A stretch of 64,000 bases of DNA from Aplectana chamaeleonis (lineage: Eukaryota; Nematoda; Chromadorea; Rhabditida; Cosmocercidae): assembly GCA_029168955.1 (NCBI GenBank), contig JAPDOI010000194.1:744001-808000 (forward strand), in the 5' to 3' direction. The notes beneath the pieces are model-generated. The model did not search any database. It had not been told where the DNA came from and saw only the letters and a list, made by a program, of their open reading frames with translations. Each line of letters starts with the position of its first letter. Position 1 is the stretch's first letter. Below, in pieces: positions 10,901-25,900 of this stretch. The position numbers and the translations under genes are program-made.

Positions 10901-13900
10901 TGGTTCAGTGGAAGCTTCATATAGTCTGGATGAAAAAACCTTGAATTGTGTTGAACAAATACGAGATTTAGGCTTTATTATTACCGGCAAACTAAGTTTC
11001 CGCTTGCATTACAGATCCATAATCTCCAAGGCAATGCATAGGACTTACAACCTTTTCAAAGCACTTAAGACAAAAGATCCACAAATCCTTATCAGAGCAT
11101 ACAAATCTTATGTTAGACCACTGGTTGAAAACGGTACCACGGTGTTTAATCCCTATTTAAAAAAGGACATTGCTGCTTTGGAAAGTGTAAAAATAATTTC
11201 ACGAGAAAACTTGCCTTACGTTGCAGTGGTGTAGATTATCGTTTTATACCCAATGGTTTGGTAAGAAGGCAAGTCTTCGGGTTACGAAGTCTTGAAAGTA
11301 GGAGAAAACGCAACGATCTCGTCATGTCATACAAAATAATTACTCGCAAGGTCTCACTCCGATCATCCGACTTTTTCACTTTTGTGAATTCACGCACAAG
11401 AGGAAACACACAAAAGCTCAGACCGAAAATATCTCGGATGCAGGTCAGGTCAAAATTTTTCTGTAATAGAGTAGTTCCAACGTTAAATTTTTTGATTAAT
11501 AGAGACGCTTTGTGTTTGAATCTCAATTCCTTCAAAAAAGTAGTTCACCAGGTAATCTGCTCTAACTCGCCGTAGAGATCCCAGTGTTTTGTAGTCTGTC
11601 TTACTTTTATAACCATTTTTCTTTAGTTTTATCCTCTGTTTTATCCTTAATCGTTATGTTCCATTTTGAATTCTTCCATTTAGCATTTAAAAATGCTTCC
11701 GGCGTATGTATCTAACGGTATTGATGTTATGATGTCTTCATACACGTGCACTATGTGTGCGTCCACAAATAAATAAATAATATGCGGAGAAGAGCAGAAT
11801 AAGATTGATAGCAGAAGAAATCTTAGCACCCCTTGACTTTACTTAAATACTACTTATAGGCAGCATATACGCTCGTAAACGTTTTTGAGATAATTACGGA
11901 GATAGAATCGTATGGCGCAGAACACAACGTCTACGCATTTTGAAGCGTCAAAAAGATGTATACTCTGTCCCTGCAATGAGCGACAGGCATGCAATCTAAC
12001 ACAAATCGCGGCGGGATTCGCATCGGAGCAACTGCAACGGCCGTCATAGGAACAGATGTCGCGTGTATGTCGCAGCGACGTGTCGCGGAAGGCTGACATA
12101 CTGCAAATGTGCCATAGTTGCCGCTACCACTGTCGCTGTCGCTGTGCAGTGCACTGCGACAGCGACAGATTTAAAGGGCGGGAGGATGTTGCTGTCGCTG
12201 TGCAGAGCGACGCGATGGTGTGTCGCAAAAGTATACCATACCCAAAAACTACACACAATGTCGCTAAACGAGTAAGAAGTTGGCCAAGCCCCTTTATTTG
12301 CCCGCCTCTCGTATTTGCGTCCTCCTCCAAGACATTAGTGCTGGGCCAATCCATCCGTCGTCGATGTATTTGGTTTACCTATTGTACCCATTCCACCACT
12401 CACAAACGCCGCCAACAGTGGGAACGGCCCAGCACCCCTGTTTTGGAGGAGCACACAAATACAGGGGCGGGCGGATACAGAGTCGGGGCAAACTTCCTAC
12501 TCGTGTAGCGGCATTGTGGGTCGTTTTTGGCGCTTCAAAATGCGTAGGCGTTGTGTTCTGAGCCATACAATCCTATTTCCGTAGTTATCTCGACCACGTT
12601 TACGAGCGTGTATGCTGCTTTTAAAGGCAGCATACACGCTCGTAAGCATAGTCGAGATAACAGAATAGATCGGTCCGCACGGCCCGTACTATGTCGTCAA
12701 CGACGTTTGAAGCGCTGAAAACTGTCCAGGATGACAGTATTTGACAATGTTTGAGCAATCTTGCCTTCCACGCCCGTATTTTCACACCCCTTTGAGTAAC
12801 AGAATGAGAATCGATACTTGTGAAAACGTGTGATAATTGAGAGTGATAGCACTATCAAATGGGAGTGCACGAGAGAAACAGCTTGGTTTACTTGAGTATA
12901 ACATGTCTACATACCCAATGACTCTCGTCCACTTTCGAGAATGCCGCTCTTCTGTGGCTGACCTCTTGAAATTGAGAATTTTATCAGTGCACAAACATGT
13001 TATACTCGAGTAAACCAAGCTATTTCTCTCGTGCACTCCCATTTGATAGTGCTATCACTCTCAATTATCACACGTTTTCACGAGTATCGATTCTCATTCT
13101 GTTACTCAAAGGGGTGTGAAAATACGGGTGTGGAAGGCAAGATTGCTCAAACATTTTCGAATACTGTCATCCTGGACAGTTTTCAGCGCTTCAAACGTCG
13201 TTGACGACATAGTACGGGCCGTGCGGACCTATCTGTGCTGTTATCTCGACTATGCTTACGAGCGTGTATGCTGCCTTTAAAGGTGGTGTTCACAATGACT
13301 TTCTTCTTGAAGTATTTCACATAAAACAATGCGTTAGCCTCCGAGTAATACCAAAATTACGAAGAAACGGCGAGAAACGCACTAAAACGTCGTATTTCAG
13401 TGACATTATTCTATAACATGGACTAGTTGTTCGGCTGGATGAACATGTTCATGGTGGTTGTCACCAGTGGAAAATTCGGTCAATTGAAAATCAAAGAATA
13501 TTCCATGCAAAGCAGGATGAGTTAGGGCTGTGGGAGAGAACGGAGCAATAGAGAGTAGAGGATTGCTGAGGACGGGTCACCAAAAGATTTCATTTTCCAA
13601 ACAAACACTTCCTGTGATACTTAAAGTGGCGGGGTGATACTTAAGGATTTCGTGTACTTATGGTGCGTTTTTCTCATTTTCTGCGTCATTTTCGTTCTAC
13701 CCGGGGGTCACTTAATCATGATAGCGAATAATCTCAGAATTCAAGATTATCGTGAACACTGCCCTTAAGGCTTGCCATAGCACTGGATTGATTGATTATT
13801 TGAATGGAAAAACTAATTTGTTATATGCCTCCCGGCTGTATAGCATTGATGTCATTTTCTCCGGGAGCCGGCTGACAGCCACCCTCGCTGAGTGCCATCT

Positions 13901-16900
13901 TGAATCCGACTGTGGGCGCCAACACGCTCCACCTTTGGGGCAGACGCACCTGAAGGCGGCGACACTAATATGAACTATAGAAGGAGAATTATCATGAATA
14001 TGAGAATAATCATTACACGCCCTCTTCTTTGTATACTTCTATGGGAGATGTACTAAGTACACTGCACTTCTAGCAGGGAAAATAGGGCATGCTTAAAAGC
14101 ACTGCTCACAATGTAAATCGCTCTTGCCTTTTCATTGACAAACAGTTGCAATGAGCCCGAAAACGGAACCGCGTCTGAGAAGCGGGCCAAACACCCTCTT
14201 TAACAAACGCAAGGCAAAAAAACACGCCGCAGAAAAATGTTCCAGTGTTTAGAGTGAGCCCAGTCTGAGTAAAATTGTTGTCAACAAAATCGTCACAAGT
14301 GGATTACGCCTCTACCTGAGATCCTCAGCAGTGGTCTCTGATTGATACAGATAACGAGTCCGTGGAATGGTAACTCAGAACATCCGGAATTCTCCGCCAA
14401 CAGTGGCACAGTCATGCCGGAGTTGATGACGACAACTGGGCGCAGATGAGACGCAACCTATTCAGAAGAACCGTTTTTCTCTTTAGAAAGGGCGCTTTAT
14501 CCCGTTCTCCCAATATAGATCTCCTTTCAAAGGCTATCACAAGTGTTTACCATCAAGAACTCTGACGCGATGTTTGCCGTGAGCAGTGACTTTGAAAAAC
14601 ATTATCACGCAGATGACTTGGTATGTTTCCTATCACATAATTTTGATGAGGTAGACGTATGTGGTGGTTACTCCAGGGCTCGCAAACTGTCAATATAGAG
14701 AGGTGATTCTCTTGAGAAAACCACTCAAAGAATTACAGAATCCCTAACACTAAACTGTTGTATATGAAGCTAGTCGCCTACGTCGGAAACCGAAGCAGAA
14801 CTGGATGTGGTCTAATTGAAGGAGTTTACGAACTATAAAACCTGCACTCATACACTCGGAGCCGGGCGGACGCTGGCAACTGGCAGGCCGATCGGCAACT
14901 CTCACGATCTGCCCACCGTCTTCCAGCGAGCCGCCCGTCGAGGTTAAGATATGCGCCAATCCGCTTTCTCTAATTGACTAACCACCATTACACTTATACG
15001 ACTATTGGCCGAAGATTACCAGATTTTTTTTTTGGGCGAGACTTGTATATATAGTTTGGATGATGTTTGTCCCGGCCACTCTAATATTCAAAGGTGAACA
15101 CGTCTCTGACCGCTGTTAGTTTCATTGGTCTCACTGTCCATACCCGTCATACCACTGTCCCGAACTTCGACGAAGCTACTTATGGTTTCCGTATTTGATT
15201 TAGTCTGACGCATAAGCCAGGCGGCTGGGCGTGCGGTGTTGGCGGCATCACGGGCCAATGGGGTTTCGATCGTGCGTGCGGTGATCTACCGTCGCAGCCC
15301 CATCCATTCATCAGACTGAAAATATTACGTGAACTTTACGTAGCCCCTCATTGATAACCGGAATTTTTTGAGAATATTGAAAGTCCTTCAGGTGGTTTTT
15401 TTTTTCGAAAAATTGAGGGAGTGAATTTTTCTTCAGACAAAAACTGAATTTTTTGTATTTTTTAATTTAGTTGTTGTAATAAATCCTAGTGTAGTAAATC
15501 ATGCGCTGCATTTTTAGCAATCGAAACTAACCATCCGACGAGCCTAAAGAAGCGTATTCATTCTTGGCCCAGAATTTTTACGTCCCCTCCCCAAATTTCT
15601 ACTTTCTTGTGAAAAGCTTTACATCACCCCCTTTGTCCAACTGGACCCCAACCGCTTGACCTTGCGTCATACCACCCTGGCATTCGTGCCATACTTTCCA
15701 TAAAGCTTGAAGTCAAATTTTTTGCGTTACCTTCGAACTTTCATTATCAGCGTGTCGTTAAAGTTTTTTTTCAGAGGAAGATGAATGGCGATCAAAAGCT
15801 ATAGATAAGCTCTGGGAGGAGCGGAAATCTATGGGCCATACCCCATTAGTGAAATTCCAGGTATTAGTTCGGGCTCCTAATGTTCTATTTGCAGAATCTA
15901 CGAATGAGTTTCTAACCTTTGATAATCTTTAATTTCAGCCAAAGGGCTTTCCAAATGTCGACATATTCTTCAAGAATGAGACGGCTTCAAAGACACGCAC
16001 GCTGAAGCACAGATTTTCATGGGCTCTCATCACATGGGCAATCATTGAAGGCAAAGTGAGTCTGGTTTGATATCTTTCTCACTACAGCATTTTGAGGCAG
16101 CTACATAGTGCTTGGAACACCAGCCGGATAAGCACAAAACCCACACTCTCCTCATTAAAGGCATAGTGCGCGCTGAAAACCAAATTTGTGTTTTTGTGTT
16201 ATATCATTTGAGTGGGCCTTGCTAACGCCATTTACGAAGGCTGCGGTCTAAAAATTGAACCAAAATGAGTTTTCCCAGTTGGAAACGTCTTTCTGTGTTC
16301 GGGGGCTGGCCTTTGGGTCGATCTTTCACGTCCGTTCACCAAACTCTGTCAGTCGGAGCTTAGGACGTCAGCACAATCGCGTTAGTACGCCAGGGCAAAC
16401 CTGGCGTACTAACGCTCGTTGAGAGCAGGAGGTGCTGACAACGGCAGTATATCATGTCAACGGAAGCTGGCGTTCTAACTCTCATTATCGACAGCCTGTT
16501 CTGCAAACGATGAAATAATTTGGACTGCACCCTGTTTACCGGGATTGGGCATGGTCCTTGTCACGGCCAGCAAGGAGGCCAACTTCGCCGCGGTCCACAA
16601 AGAAGAGGCTTTTCCCGCGCTGGGCCATGAAGATGATTTCCTTAGCGTTCCAAATTAACGTCCGATAAGTGACACAAAGTCACCTTGTCGGGCTGGCCTT
16701 AAAGGCCAACTGCCCCTCGGCAAGACTGGCCGCCTTATATACCCGCCGCCATCGTACAAGAGGATTCTGCTATGTTCATTCACAAATCAATGGAGGAGAG
16801 TGTCAGCAGACAGTAGGAGAGAGGGGCTGACAACAATATGCGTGCCACGATAAACAAAGCATTAGTACGCCGGCACACGCAGCAAGAGCTCCTCGTCGTT

Positions 16901-19900
16901 AGCAGCATATCCCGCTGTTACCAGCAGCTACAGCACGGGTGCTGCCAATCCCTTTGTGCCGGCGTACTAAGCCCCGACAGTGTGAGAAATGGGTAATCGA
17001 TCAATGAGTGATATAGTACAAATGAGTGGAAGTTGACGAAATATATCATGTGATTATGCCAGGGTTGCCTTTTCTGCACACATCGGTCAACTTTTTCTCC
17101 CTTGAAAATCAGCTAAAAGGAAGAACAACACTTTTATCAGGAGATCACGGGTCAAAACAGCGATTCTTAGCGGCCAACTCTCTCTCTCATGCGTCGATTG
17201 GTTGAATGGGGTCTGAAAACGAAGAAAAAGGGGTCCGCAGAAGCAGTTTTCAGTACACTGTCTCGCGGTTCTTTCAACGTGGCCGTTGTGTAGAGTATTA
17301 GGGCTTCCATTATATAGTGAAAGCTCAGAAACGAATTTCATCGCGAACGAGGCCTTTAAGGTTCCTGGAGACCTGCAGCACAAACTTCAACCAGAATCGA
17401 CAACCTGCTAGAAGCCACCATTTTTGTGAGCGACCGAACCTGCCAGTTTCCACTGAAGCTTCCACAACTGTATTTGTCGTAGAAGCTGCCTTAACAGGGA
17501 CCTTCACAGTCCGTTTAGCATCTCAACGCAGACAGACTTCCCAAACAATTCTGTTAAAGGCAGTGTCCACGATAGAAACCATGTCTGATTTTTTGGTGGA
17601 GATCGGCAGCTGCGGGGCCTAGCGCAACCCTAACGTTGGAAAAACTAAGAAAAATGAGCTCAGAACGGTCCCCCGACGGCCCCAAAGTTGGACACCCGTC
17701 AGCTCGTCACCCCCAGATGCACTTTGCACGCCCACCGACGTGAACAAATGAATGCTCGAGATTGTAAGATGAGCGATGGTTTCCGATGAATAGCCCAGTT
17801 CTTCCCTTAATTTCCAACTTCTCTCTTTACTCAGGTCAGCTCGCATACATCGGCTGCAAAAGGCGGAAATTACAAGCTTCGGACGACTCGTCCACTATGC
17901 TTCCCTTGCTCAATTTTTAAGGGACTATAACTCCGTTCCTAGAAGGTCTTGTACGATTCCAAAAACATCATTAGAATTAGCATGGGACCGTCTTCAAGAT
18001 TGGCGGGAAAGCAGAAAAACGATTCTTATCGTGAACACTGCCTTTAAGGCTCCTCAGCGAGGAACAGAATCGCCAATGAGAAATAATAGAAAAAGCTTAG
18101 CCATGGGCAAAATCTTCAGCAGGGACAATGAAAGGAGAACTTGTTAGAAACAAGAGATGCGAATCGAGTAGAAAAACAATGAAATCCGAGAACGGAGAGA
18201 GGTTGAGTCCGAAATCGAGGTGGGATCGATAAATTCGTATGATGTAGACCGTTCAACAGTAGCACTAGCTGGAATAGGGTAGCAACTAAGTCTATGGAGT
18301 AGCTAATACGCAAATTCATAGAACAGTTGGAACTAAAAAATTTCAAATCTGAAAAAAAAATTTAGTCGACATTAATGCCATCCACGAAGAAAAAGAGCAC
18401 TGTCCTGAGAGTGGTCTTCAACATCTATTCTTCCACACCCTGCACCCCATCTATTCCAGGCCTCTACAATTATTATGGGTCCGACATCCTTTCGGGCCTC
18501 TATCATGTATTACAAAGTTGATTTTTGGAAGAAATAATTTGCGGCAGGAAGACGCCTTCTCCTTAGCAAGTCGAAGACATAAAAATTCCTTCAGTTAAGG
18601 TCAACAGTAAATCCACCGTCTATGACTCTACTTCTGGAAACACGGGCTCCAGTGAGGCCTACATGTGCACTCTGGTGGGACTGCCTTACATAGCCGTGGT
18701 GGGTTCCCTATTTATTAATCTAACACGTTGACTAGCAAAAGAAGTGGTAACTTTACTTCCGTGCTTTTCCACGTGGAAATTGGATTCCCCGATCGATAAA
18801 GTCTTGTATGACAAGATATATTGGCAGGTGGCAAAAGAATTGGAAGAGGAGAAGATACATCAAATTACTAGCAACGGAGGCAAAATCATGAAGGTAAACG
18901 ATTGAACTCTTCCTCCAAGAATTTCAAATTATTCTGAGAATGGATAGGATTATGTACTTTCAGGTAGACGTGTCGCTAAGAAATTTCCACGCGCAAAATG
19001 AAGCTGAAAAGAATAAAGGCTATTTCATCAACCAGTTCGGCAACGCGAGAGACGCCGAGGAATTCCATGAGAGTGAGAATCGGAGAAGAAACTCTCACAA
19101 TATTTTCATGTTAATGACCACCTTGGAAAATGTCAATCTAATTAAGGTGGCGGCTACCCGTATGAGAGTACCAATATGTTCCATGAGATTCTGGAGCAAC
19201 TGCATGATGACAGAAATCAAACGAAGAAAATTCCTGACTTCTTCGTGCACGACTCTGGGACAGGTACCTTTCTCGTGTTGTGCAACTTTCTCGTCTGCAG
19301 CCCGTTTTTGCGCGGAACTTTCCTTGCCGGTGGTTTGCAGTTACAGGATAATCTTACCTTTCAATGTCAGAGACTACAAATCCTTACCGACTGAACGGAA
19401 TAAAGTTGAACTTCACTGTTCCGTGGAAGCGAATTCTACACGCGCGTTCTCCAGCATGGCAACATGAGGACAGTACCGGACCTCATAATCATGAAGCGGA
19501 ACGAAATTGATGGTGGAGTGATAATGAAAACGCTAAAAGGGTCGGTACGGGGGTCTTCGCCGTGGTGGAGCAGACGTTACGCGCGGTTGTGGTGTCAGAC
19601 ACCTTCTGATTCGACGTCTGTAGGCCACGCACGTGACGGGTCGGCGTTCAGGAGTAGGAACAAATAGCCCGCCCCATAGGTAATTTCAACTTCTACAACT
19701 TGCCGGCAACGTTAGCGTCTTTGACTCTGTGACCAGACGACGAACACCCACTTGTACACATGACACTAATCAGTGTGTTGGTTCTGGTACCATTCACTCG
19801 TTGTACGATATGCTGACCAATTCGGTGCACGTATACGACGTGCACCGAATCCGCGTCAGCACATAGTGCGCCAACAAAATGGAACCACAACCACCACGAT

Positions 19901-22900
19901 CCGTATCGACTGTTAATTATCAAAATTGATCGAAAAAAGCGAAAGCATAAGCGAGCTCGTCCGTAGCGTTTGCATTTTTTGTTGAAAGCATAGGGACAGC
20001 GTATCGCACACATCAATGACTGTTGGGTATACGACTGCAGACTGTTGGGTATACGTTTATCGGTCCAAGAGACACCTTCGCATCGGCTGTTGCTCTGTAA
20101 AAAGATCTTAGGGACATATGCGATTGTTCGGCTCCAGTAACACCCAAAAGTCTTCGGACATATGCTTTTAGGAGAAATTGTTCTTATATGTGCGTATTTT
20201 AGCTCCGGCGTAATGGAACTAGGTGAAATTTTGATACGTTGTAGGGCATCGCGAGCTATACCGGTCACGTACTCAAATTTAGGTTCTGAATGGTTTTTTC
20301 GTTCGACACGGAAAATAATAACGACTCCACGCTACTATGACAGATTTAGCTTATTTCGTCGAAGCATGGCCATAAAATTTCCAAATTTATAACAAGTATT
20401 GAAAGCGGCAAGGCCTTCAAAATCACTGTGTTTCATTGCGAGAGCGCGTGGTTTACAAATGAAAAATCAAGAAAATGTCAGAGAGAGAATGCCAGTTCTT
20501 GAAAACTTAAATTTTCAAAATTGTGCTCCGCAGCCTTCTGGAATGCTTTGTATAGGCAACTGCAATTCTCAACGAGTCTATGGATTTCGCCCTTCTTCAT
20601 TCACATCAGAGCAAGATACCTAGCAGATGCAAAATCTTGAGAATTTAGTTTGATATCGGTTTCATTTTTTATTGAAAAACTTTTCCAAGAAAATGTACTC
20701 ATTTGATAAATAGTGATTTGTCGGCCTTCCAGTGGTCAAAATTTGATGTGGAGCTGAAATTTGGAAAGATCAAACTCTGAGCCAATAGGCTAAATCTATC
20801 AAAATACAGCCTAATCGTTATTAATTTCCCTGTCAAACAAACCCACAAACTCTAACTTTGAGTGTGTGTCAGGTATAACTTGTGATGCTCAATGACATTT
20901 TTAAGTCTCATTAGCCTTTGATAAGCCTGAGCTGAGCTACAAATAGAAAAAAACTTTACCACAGAAATCGTTAGGTCCGAAGACTATTGGGCGCTTCTGA
21001 ACATTTAAAGGCAGCAAACACGCTGGCAAACATGGTCGAGATATCAGCATAAATAGGCCTGCACGGCCCCTACCGTGTCGTGAACGGCGTTTGAAGCGCT
21101 GAAAACCATCCAGGATGACAGTATTTGACCATCCCTGTCACGCACGCCCGTATTTTCACACCCCTTTCAGTAACGGAATGAAAAGCTGAACTTGAGAAAA
21201 CATGTGATAACTTAGAGTGATAGCACTATCAAAGGGGAGTGCACGAGAGAAACAGCTCGATTTACTTGAATATTACCTGTCTAATCACCCATAAACTCTC
21301 GTCCACTTCCGAGAATGCCGCTCCTCTCCGGCTGACTTTTGAAAATGGAGGATTTCATCGGCGCACAAACATGTAATATCCAGGTAAATCGAGCTGTTTC
21401 TCTCGCACACTCCCTTTTGATAGTGCTATCACTCTAAACTATCACATGTTTTCTCAAGTTTAACTTTTCATTCTGTTACTCGAAGGGGTGTGAAAATACG
21501 GGCGTGCGTGACAGGGATGGTCAAATACTGGCATCCTGGATGGTTTTGTGCGCTTCAAACGTCGTTGACGACATGGTAGGGGCCGTGCGGGCCTATTTAT
21601 GCTGATATCTCGGCCATGTTTGCGAGCGTGTATGCTGCCTTTAAAGTACTCAGTGGCGTCTAGAAGTGCTCACAAATTATTGTTGAAGCAAAATGTAAGA
21701 AGGCAAGACAGGCATTCATAGAAATCTCGATAATTGGTTTGTGGAGGCCAGATCTTCCTTTCCATGAGGATAGCACAACATCCGATTTTATGGAGAACCC
21801 TGCCTTTAAAGGCAGCATACACGCTCGCAAACATGTTCGAGATGTCAGCATAAATAGACCTGCACGGCCCCTACCATGTCGTGAACGGCGTTTGAAGCGC
21901 TGAATACCATCCAGGATGACAGTATTTGACCATCCCTGTCACGCACGCCCGTATTTTCACACCCCTTTCAGTAACGGAATGAAAAGCTGAACTTGAGAAA
22001 ACATGTGATAACTTAGAGTGATAGCACTATCAAAGGGGAGTGCTCGAGAGAAACAGCTCGATTTACTTGAATATTACCTGTCTAATCACCCATAAACTCT
22101 CGTCCACTTTCGAGAATGCCGCTCCTCTCCGGCTGACTTCTGAAATAAGGAGGATTTCATCGGCGCACAAACATGTAATATCCAGGTAAATCGAGCTGTT
22201 TCTCTCGCACACTCCCTTTTGATAGTGCTATCACTCTAAACTATCACATGTTTTCTCAAGTTTAACTTTTCATTCTGTTACTCGTGTGAAAATAAAGGGG
22301 TGTGAAAATACGGGCGTGCGTGACAGGGATGGTCAAATACTGTCATCCTGGATGGTTTTCAGCGCTTCAAACGTCGTTGACGACATGGTAGGGGCCGTGC
22401 GGGCCTATTTATGCTGATATCTCGGCCATGTTTGCGAGCGTGTATGCTGCCTTTAAGCACAGTCACAGCATATGCTAAACAAATCAGGAATATGACCTTA
22501 GACAATCCGTTATTCTAGGAGGAACAATCACATCAGTTGGGCGATACGTGAAAAGGTACAACTTGCCAACAACGATTGTCCTGTCGGATTCGGAGTACTC
22601 GCTATTCTACGATTACGTAATTTCAAACAGGTAAAAGAGTCACATGTCACTCTAAAACAACAGTACAGCATACTATTGTCTGTGTTATCCAATTAAAAGC
22701 AACACTAAGCGTTTGCGGCAAAATCATTTAATCCGTATTTTTGGAAGGGTGCTTCCTCACAGCTTGTTCTCCTCGACGAGAAAAATAGTTCCTGTATCGA
22801 ATACTATTCTTGAAGGCCCTCCACTTTGAGCAAATTTCGAAGGTCGCCGCACGTAATTTACATGAGGGTGTCAGATAGCGGCTCTTTTAGAATTGACTGT

Positions 22901-25900
22901 TTCTGTTCGCAATTAATATGGTATTTCTGACGGAGCTCGCATTTTGGAACGCGGTTGCTGTACGGGCCTTTTTGAAAATTGGCTTAATTTCGCTATTCCT
23001 GCTTCTTTTCGTAAGGATGAAGCCTTCTAAGAGAATGGGGTACTTGTTAAGCCTGTGGGCAAGGAGGTTAATCCTGCCACAACCCGAAACGAGAATACCA
23101 TCCCGGCATGGTCCGGCAATGAGGAAGCCCTCCTTTCCGCGAGCCCTGAAAAAAACCCTCGGCCACCGAAAAATATCCACCGGAGAGTGACTCGAAGTCC
23201 TCCCGCAGGGGCCGAATGCATCAACAGGTCAGGTTGGGGCAGGGGCAGGGCAGTCTGCACCTTTGAAGATCTCCATAAAACACAAAATCAATCGTGCCCC
23301 TGTTGCCCCAGCTAGGAGGTTGGAGCAGCAAGAGCAGCAAAAAACACTGCTGGGGCACGATTGACTAGACGATCTACTGCCTATGCAGTGCAATCGTCAA
23401 AGATACCGGCTGCCCTGCCCCAACCCGGCGCATCGATGCATCCGGCCCTAAAGATGGTCTCGGATGGCCTACTGTCCGTCTCCACGAGGCGGGCCTCCTC
23501 TTATAACCGCTGATCATGTGACCTGCACAAGATGACTCAAAGTGCCACCAATCCTGCGTCTTTTTATCTCTTGCGACGTCATTGTCGTCGCCCCGAGAGC
23601 GACCGGATCTGAGTCGAGGCTGCGACTCCAACCGAGATGGGACCGCGCTGAAACTTCGACCCACCGCTGCTGCACTGGCGTTGACGTCTTGAATGAGAGG
23701 TCCCGGTCCAGCTTCGAGCAACGGGTTGTCTGAGAGATAGAGGCCCTCTACACGCCCTCTACACACAAGGGGAGCAGTAGTCTGGCTTTTCTAGTTTGAT
23801 ACGTTGCGCGCCTCATTCCATTGTAATTTGACATGTCACGCAACTCTTTCCAATCAAAGTAATCCTGAGTTGAATTAGGGCCGCAAAAGCGGAACAACTC
23901 CTTCCTCGGTGTGAAGAAGGCTCATATCACTTCACCTGCGTTGGTGAAGACTCTTCGCTCAGACCTCATCAGTGAATTAGTTTCTATGAATTATTACTCT
24001 GATTCCACTTGCGAGTTGATGGTAGAGTTTGCGCAATCATTTTAGTCTGATGAACGGACGGGGCTGCGACGGAAGATCACCCCCTCCCGAATCGGAACCC
24101 CATTCTCCAGTGGGGCCGCCAACCCCGCACTGCCAGCCGCCTGATCCATGCGTCAGACTAATGTGAAAACGGGTACCATATGTGATTGCTCAGGTAGGCT
24201 AGACTTAGATATCGCGTACGCATTCCAACGATGTGCCTCTGCGATGCAAGCGGCGCCTTTTACGGCACATATATGCATTATGCTAAAACGTAGATGCTGT
24301 AGATAAAACCACAATCATTACTACCTGACAGTGCTCAAATTTTCCTACGAAAAGCATTCTGGCTGTATGATCTGAATGCCGGAAGGATTAGCGATTGGCA
24401 GGCTGATAATAGGTTGTCGTGCGGTTGTGCCTAACTAGACACTGTTAACCTCCCTACGTAGATCCAAGGCTGTTTCAATCATGAGATACTATTCAATCAG
24501 GTTCAATAAGTTTCGTTGTTCTATAAGAGAGGGCGTTGCTACTAGCTCAAAATGTTTCGTTTTCTTGGTACACTCTTCATATGAACGTATGTGAAGTTCC
24601 ATTTCAATCTGTCAATTCATTCTTTATTCACAAGCCATTTAGTGTAGCTGTGTCACAGGAATGAAAAAAATGAATACCGTGCAGTGATAAAATTCGTATT
24701 TTTGGATGGTGTAGTACTAAAAGAAATTAACGAACGAATGTTAAAAGTGTATAATGATTGATCACCTGCAATTAGAACAGTAGAAAGATGGGTCGCTGAA
24801 TTTAAACGTGGTCGTACAAACGTTGAAGATGATGGAAGGACGTCTAAAAACCGCATCAACACCAGAAATCATAGCCAAAATACCTGATATGGTTTTCGAA
24901 GATCGTTGATTGACTGAGGGAGATTTAGTTAAGGCTCTACACGTCTCACTAGGCAGTGTGAGCCATATTTTAAGTGAAATTTTGGGTACTAGAAAGCTGT
25001 GTGCACAGTGGGTGCCGCATTCGCAAACAATGGATCAAAAACACATTCGAGTGCGACTTTCTTAGCAACATTTGGAGCGTTTTAAAAAGGATAAAGTGGA
25101 TTTTGTGCATCGATTCATCACAATGGATGAGACTTGGGTCTACCACCATGATCTTGGGTCAAAACAAGAGGCTAAAGAGTGAACCTGGTTGTTTGGCATC
25201 TAAACGAGTTAGTGTCTGGAAATCGGCCAAGAAGGTTCTGGCATCAGTTTTTTGGGATGCGAAAGGATTTTTGTTTGTGGATTACTTGCAAACTGGTAAG
25301 ACAATTAATTCTGAATATTATTGCAACCTTTTAACCAGTTGAATGAAAAAGTCGTTAAAAAAGACCCGGTTTGCAGAAGAAAAAATCCCTTTTCATCAGG
25401 GCAATGCACCGTGTCACAAGAGCATTTTGGCAATGGCCATGAATTAAAGTTTGAATTGTTGAAGCATACACCGTATTCACCAGATTTGGCCCTCAGCGGC
25501 TTCCATTTGTTTCCAGAACTCAACAAATTTATGCGTGGCAACCGTTTTTCATCAAATGAAGAGGTCATAAAGGCTGTTGAAGGGTATTTCGCGGACCTTC
25601 CGGATTCTCACTTCAGGGACGGGATCCACAGATAGGAGGACCGTTGGAGAAATTGTATTAATGTTGAGGGAGAATTATACTGAATAATGAAGTGTATTTT
25701 GAACTATAAAATTGTGTTTTTCTTGTCGAACGACAGAACTTAATGAACAGAATTACGAAGATCTATTTACCTAAGGCTAAAGCAATAAGAAAGTGCGAAG
25801 TAGCCATAGCAGGGGAGTGGAGCTGATGAAACTGATACATGTAAAAGCCTAATTTCAAACCAACGTTCTCCCATTAGAAAGAGTTGTGACTGTAGCGAAT

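Larger units (their letters stand above)
7630..11783 (+). mobile_element. CR1/Jockey-like LINE, near full length but disrupted
   Basis: A two-ORF non-LTR retrotransposon. An untranslated lead is followed by ORF1 (7986-8753) and ORF2 with AP endonuclease and RT (8745-11575). The 3-prime end has a short tandem repeat (AAATAAATAAATAATA at about 11767-11780) rather than a long poly(A), as CR1-group elements often do. Both ORFs carry frameshifts or stops, so it is dead. It sits in sense orientation in intron 1 of the PALP gene. The left boundary is approximate. Confidence 0.75.

Noticed and set aside
18940..19467. 175-codon continuous plus frame taken as one ORF
   Set aside because: It is exon 6 of the PALP gene read through its intron and then out of frame over exon 7; splicing at 19072/19147 restores the conserved HES-GGYPYES sequence.
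19821..19849. 12-base inverted repeat as a possible operator or terminator
   Set aside because: Isolated short palindrome in an intron of a eukaryotic gene; no supporting context.
25305..25568. 87-codon minus frame
   Set aside because: Antisense shadow of the mariner transposase relic.
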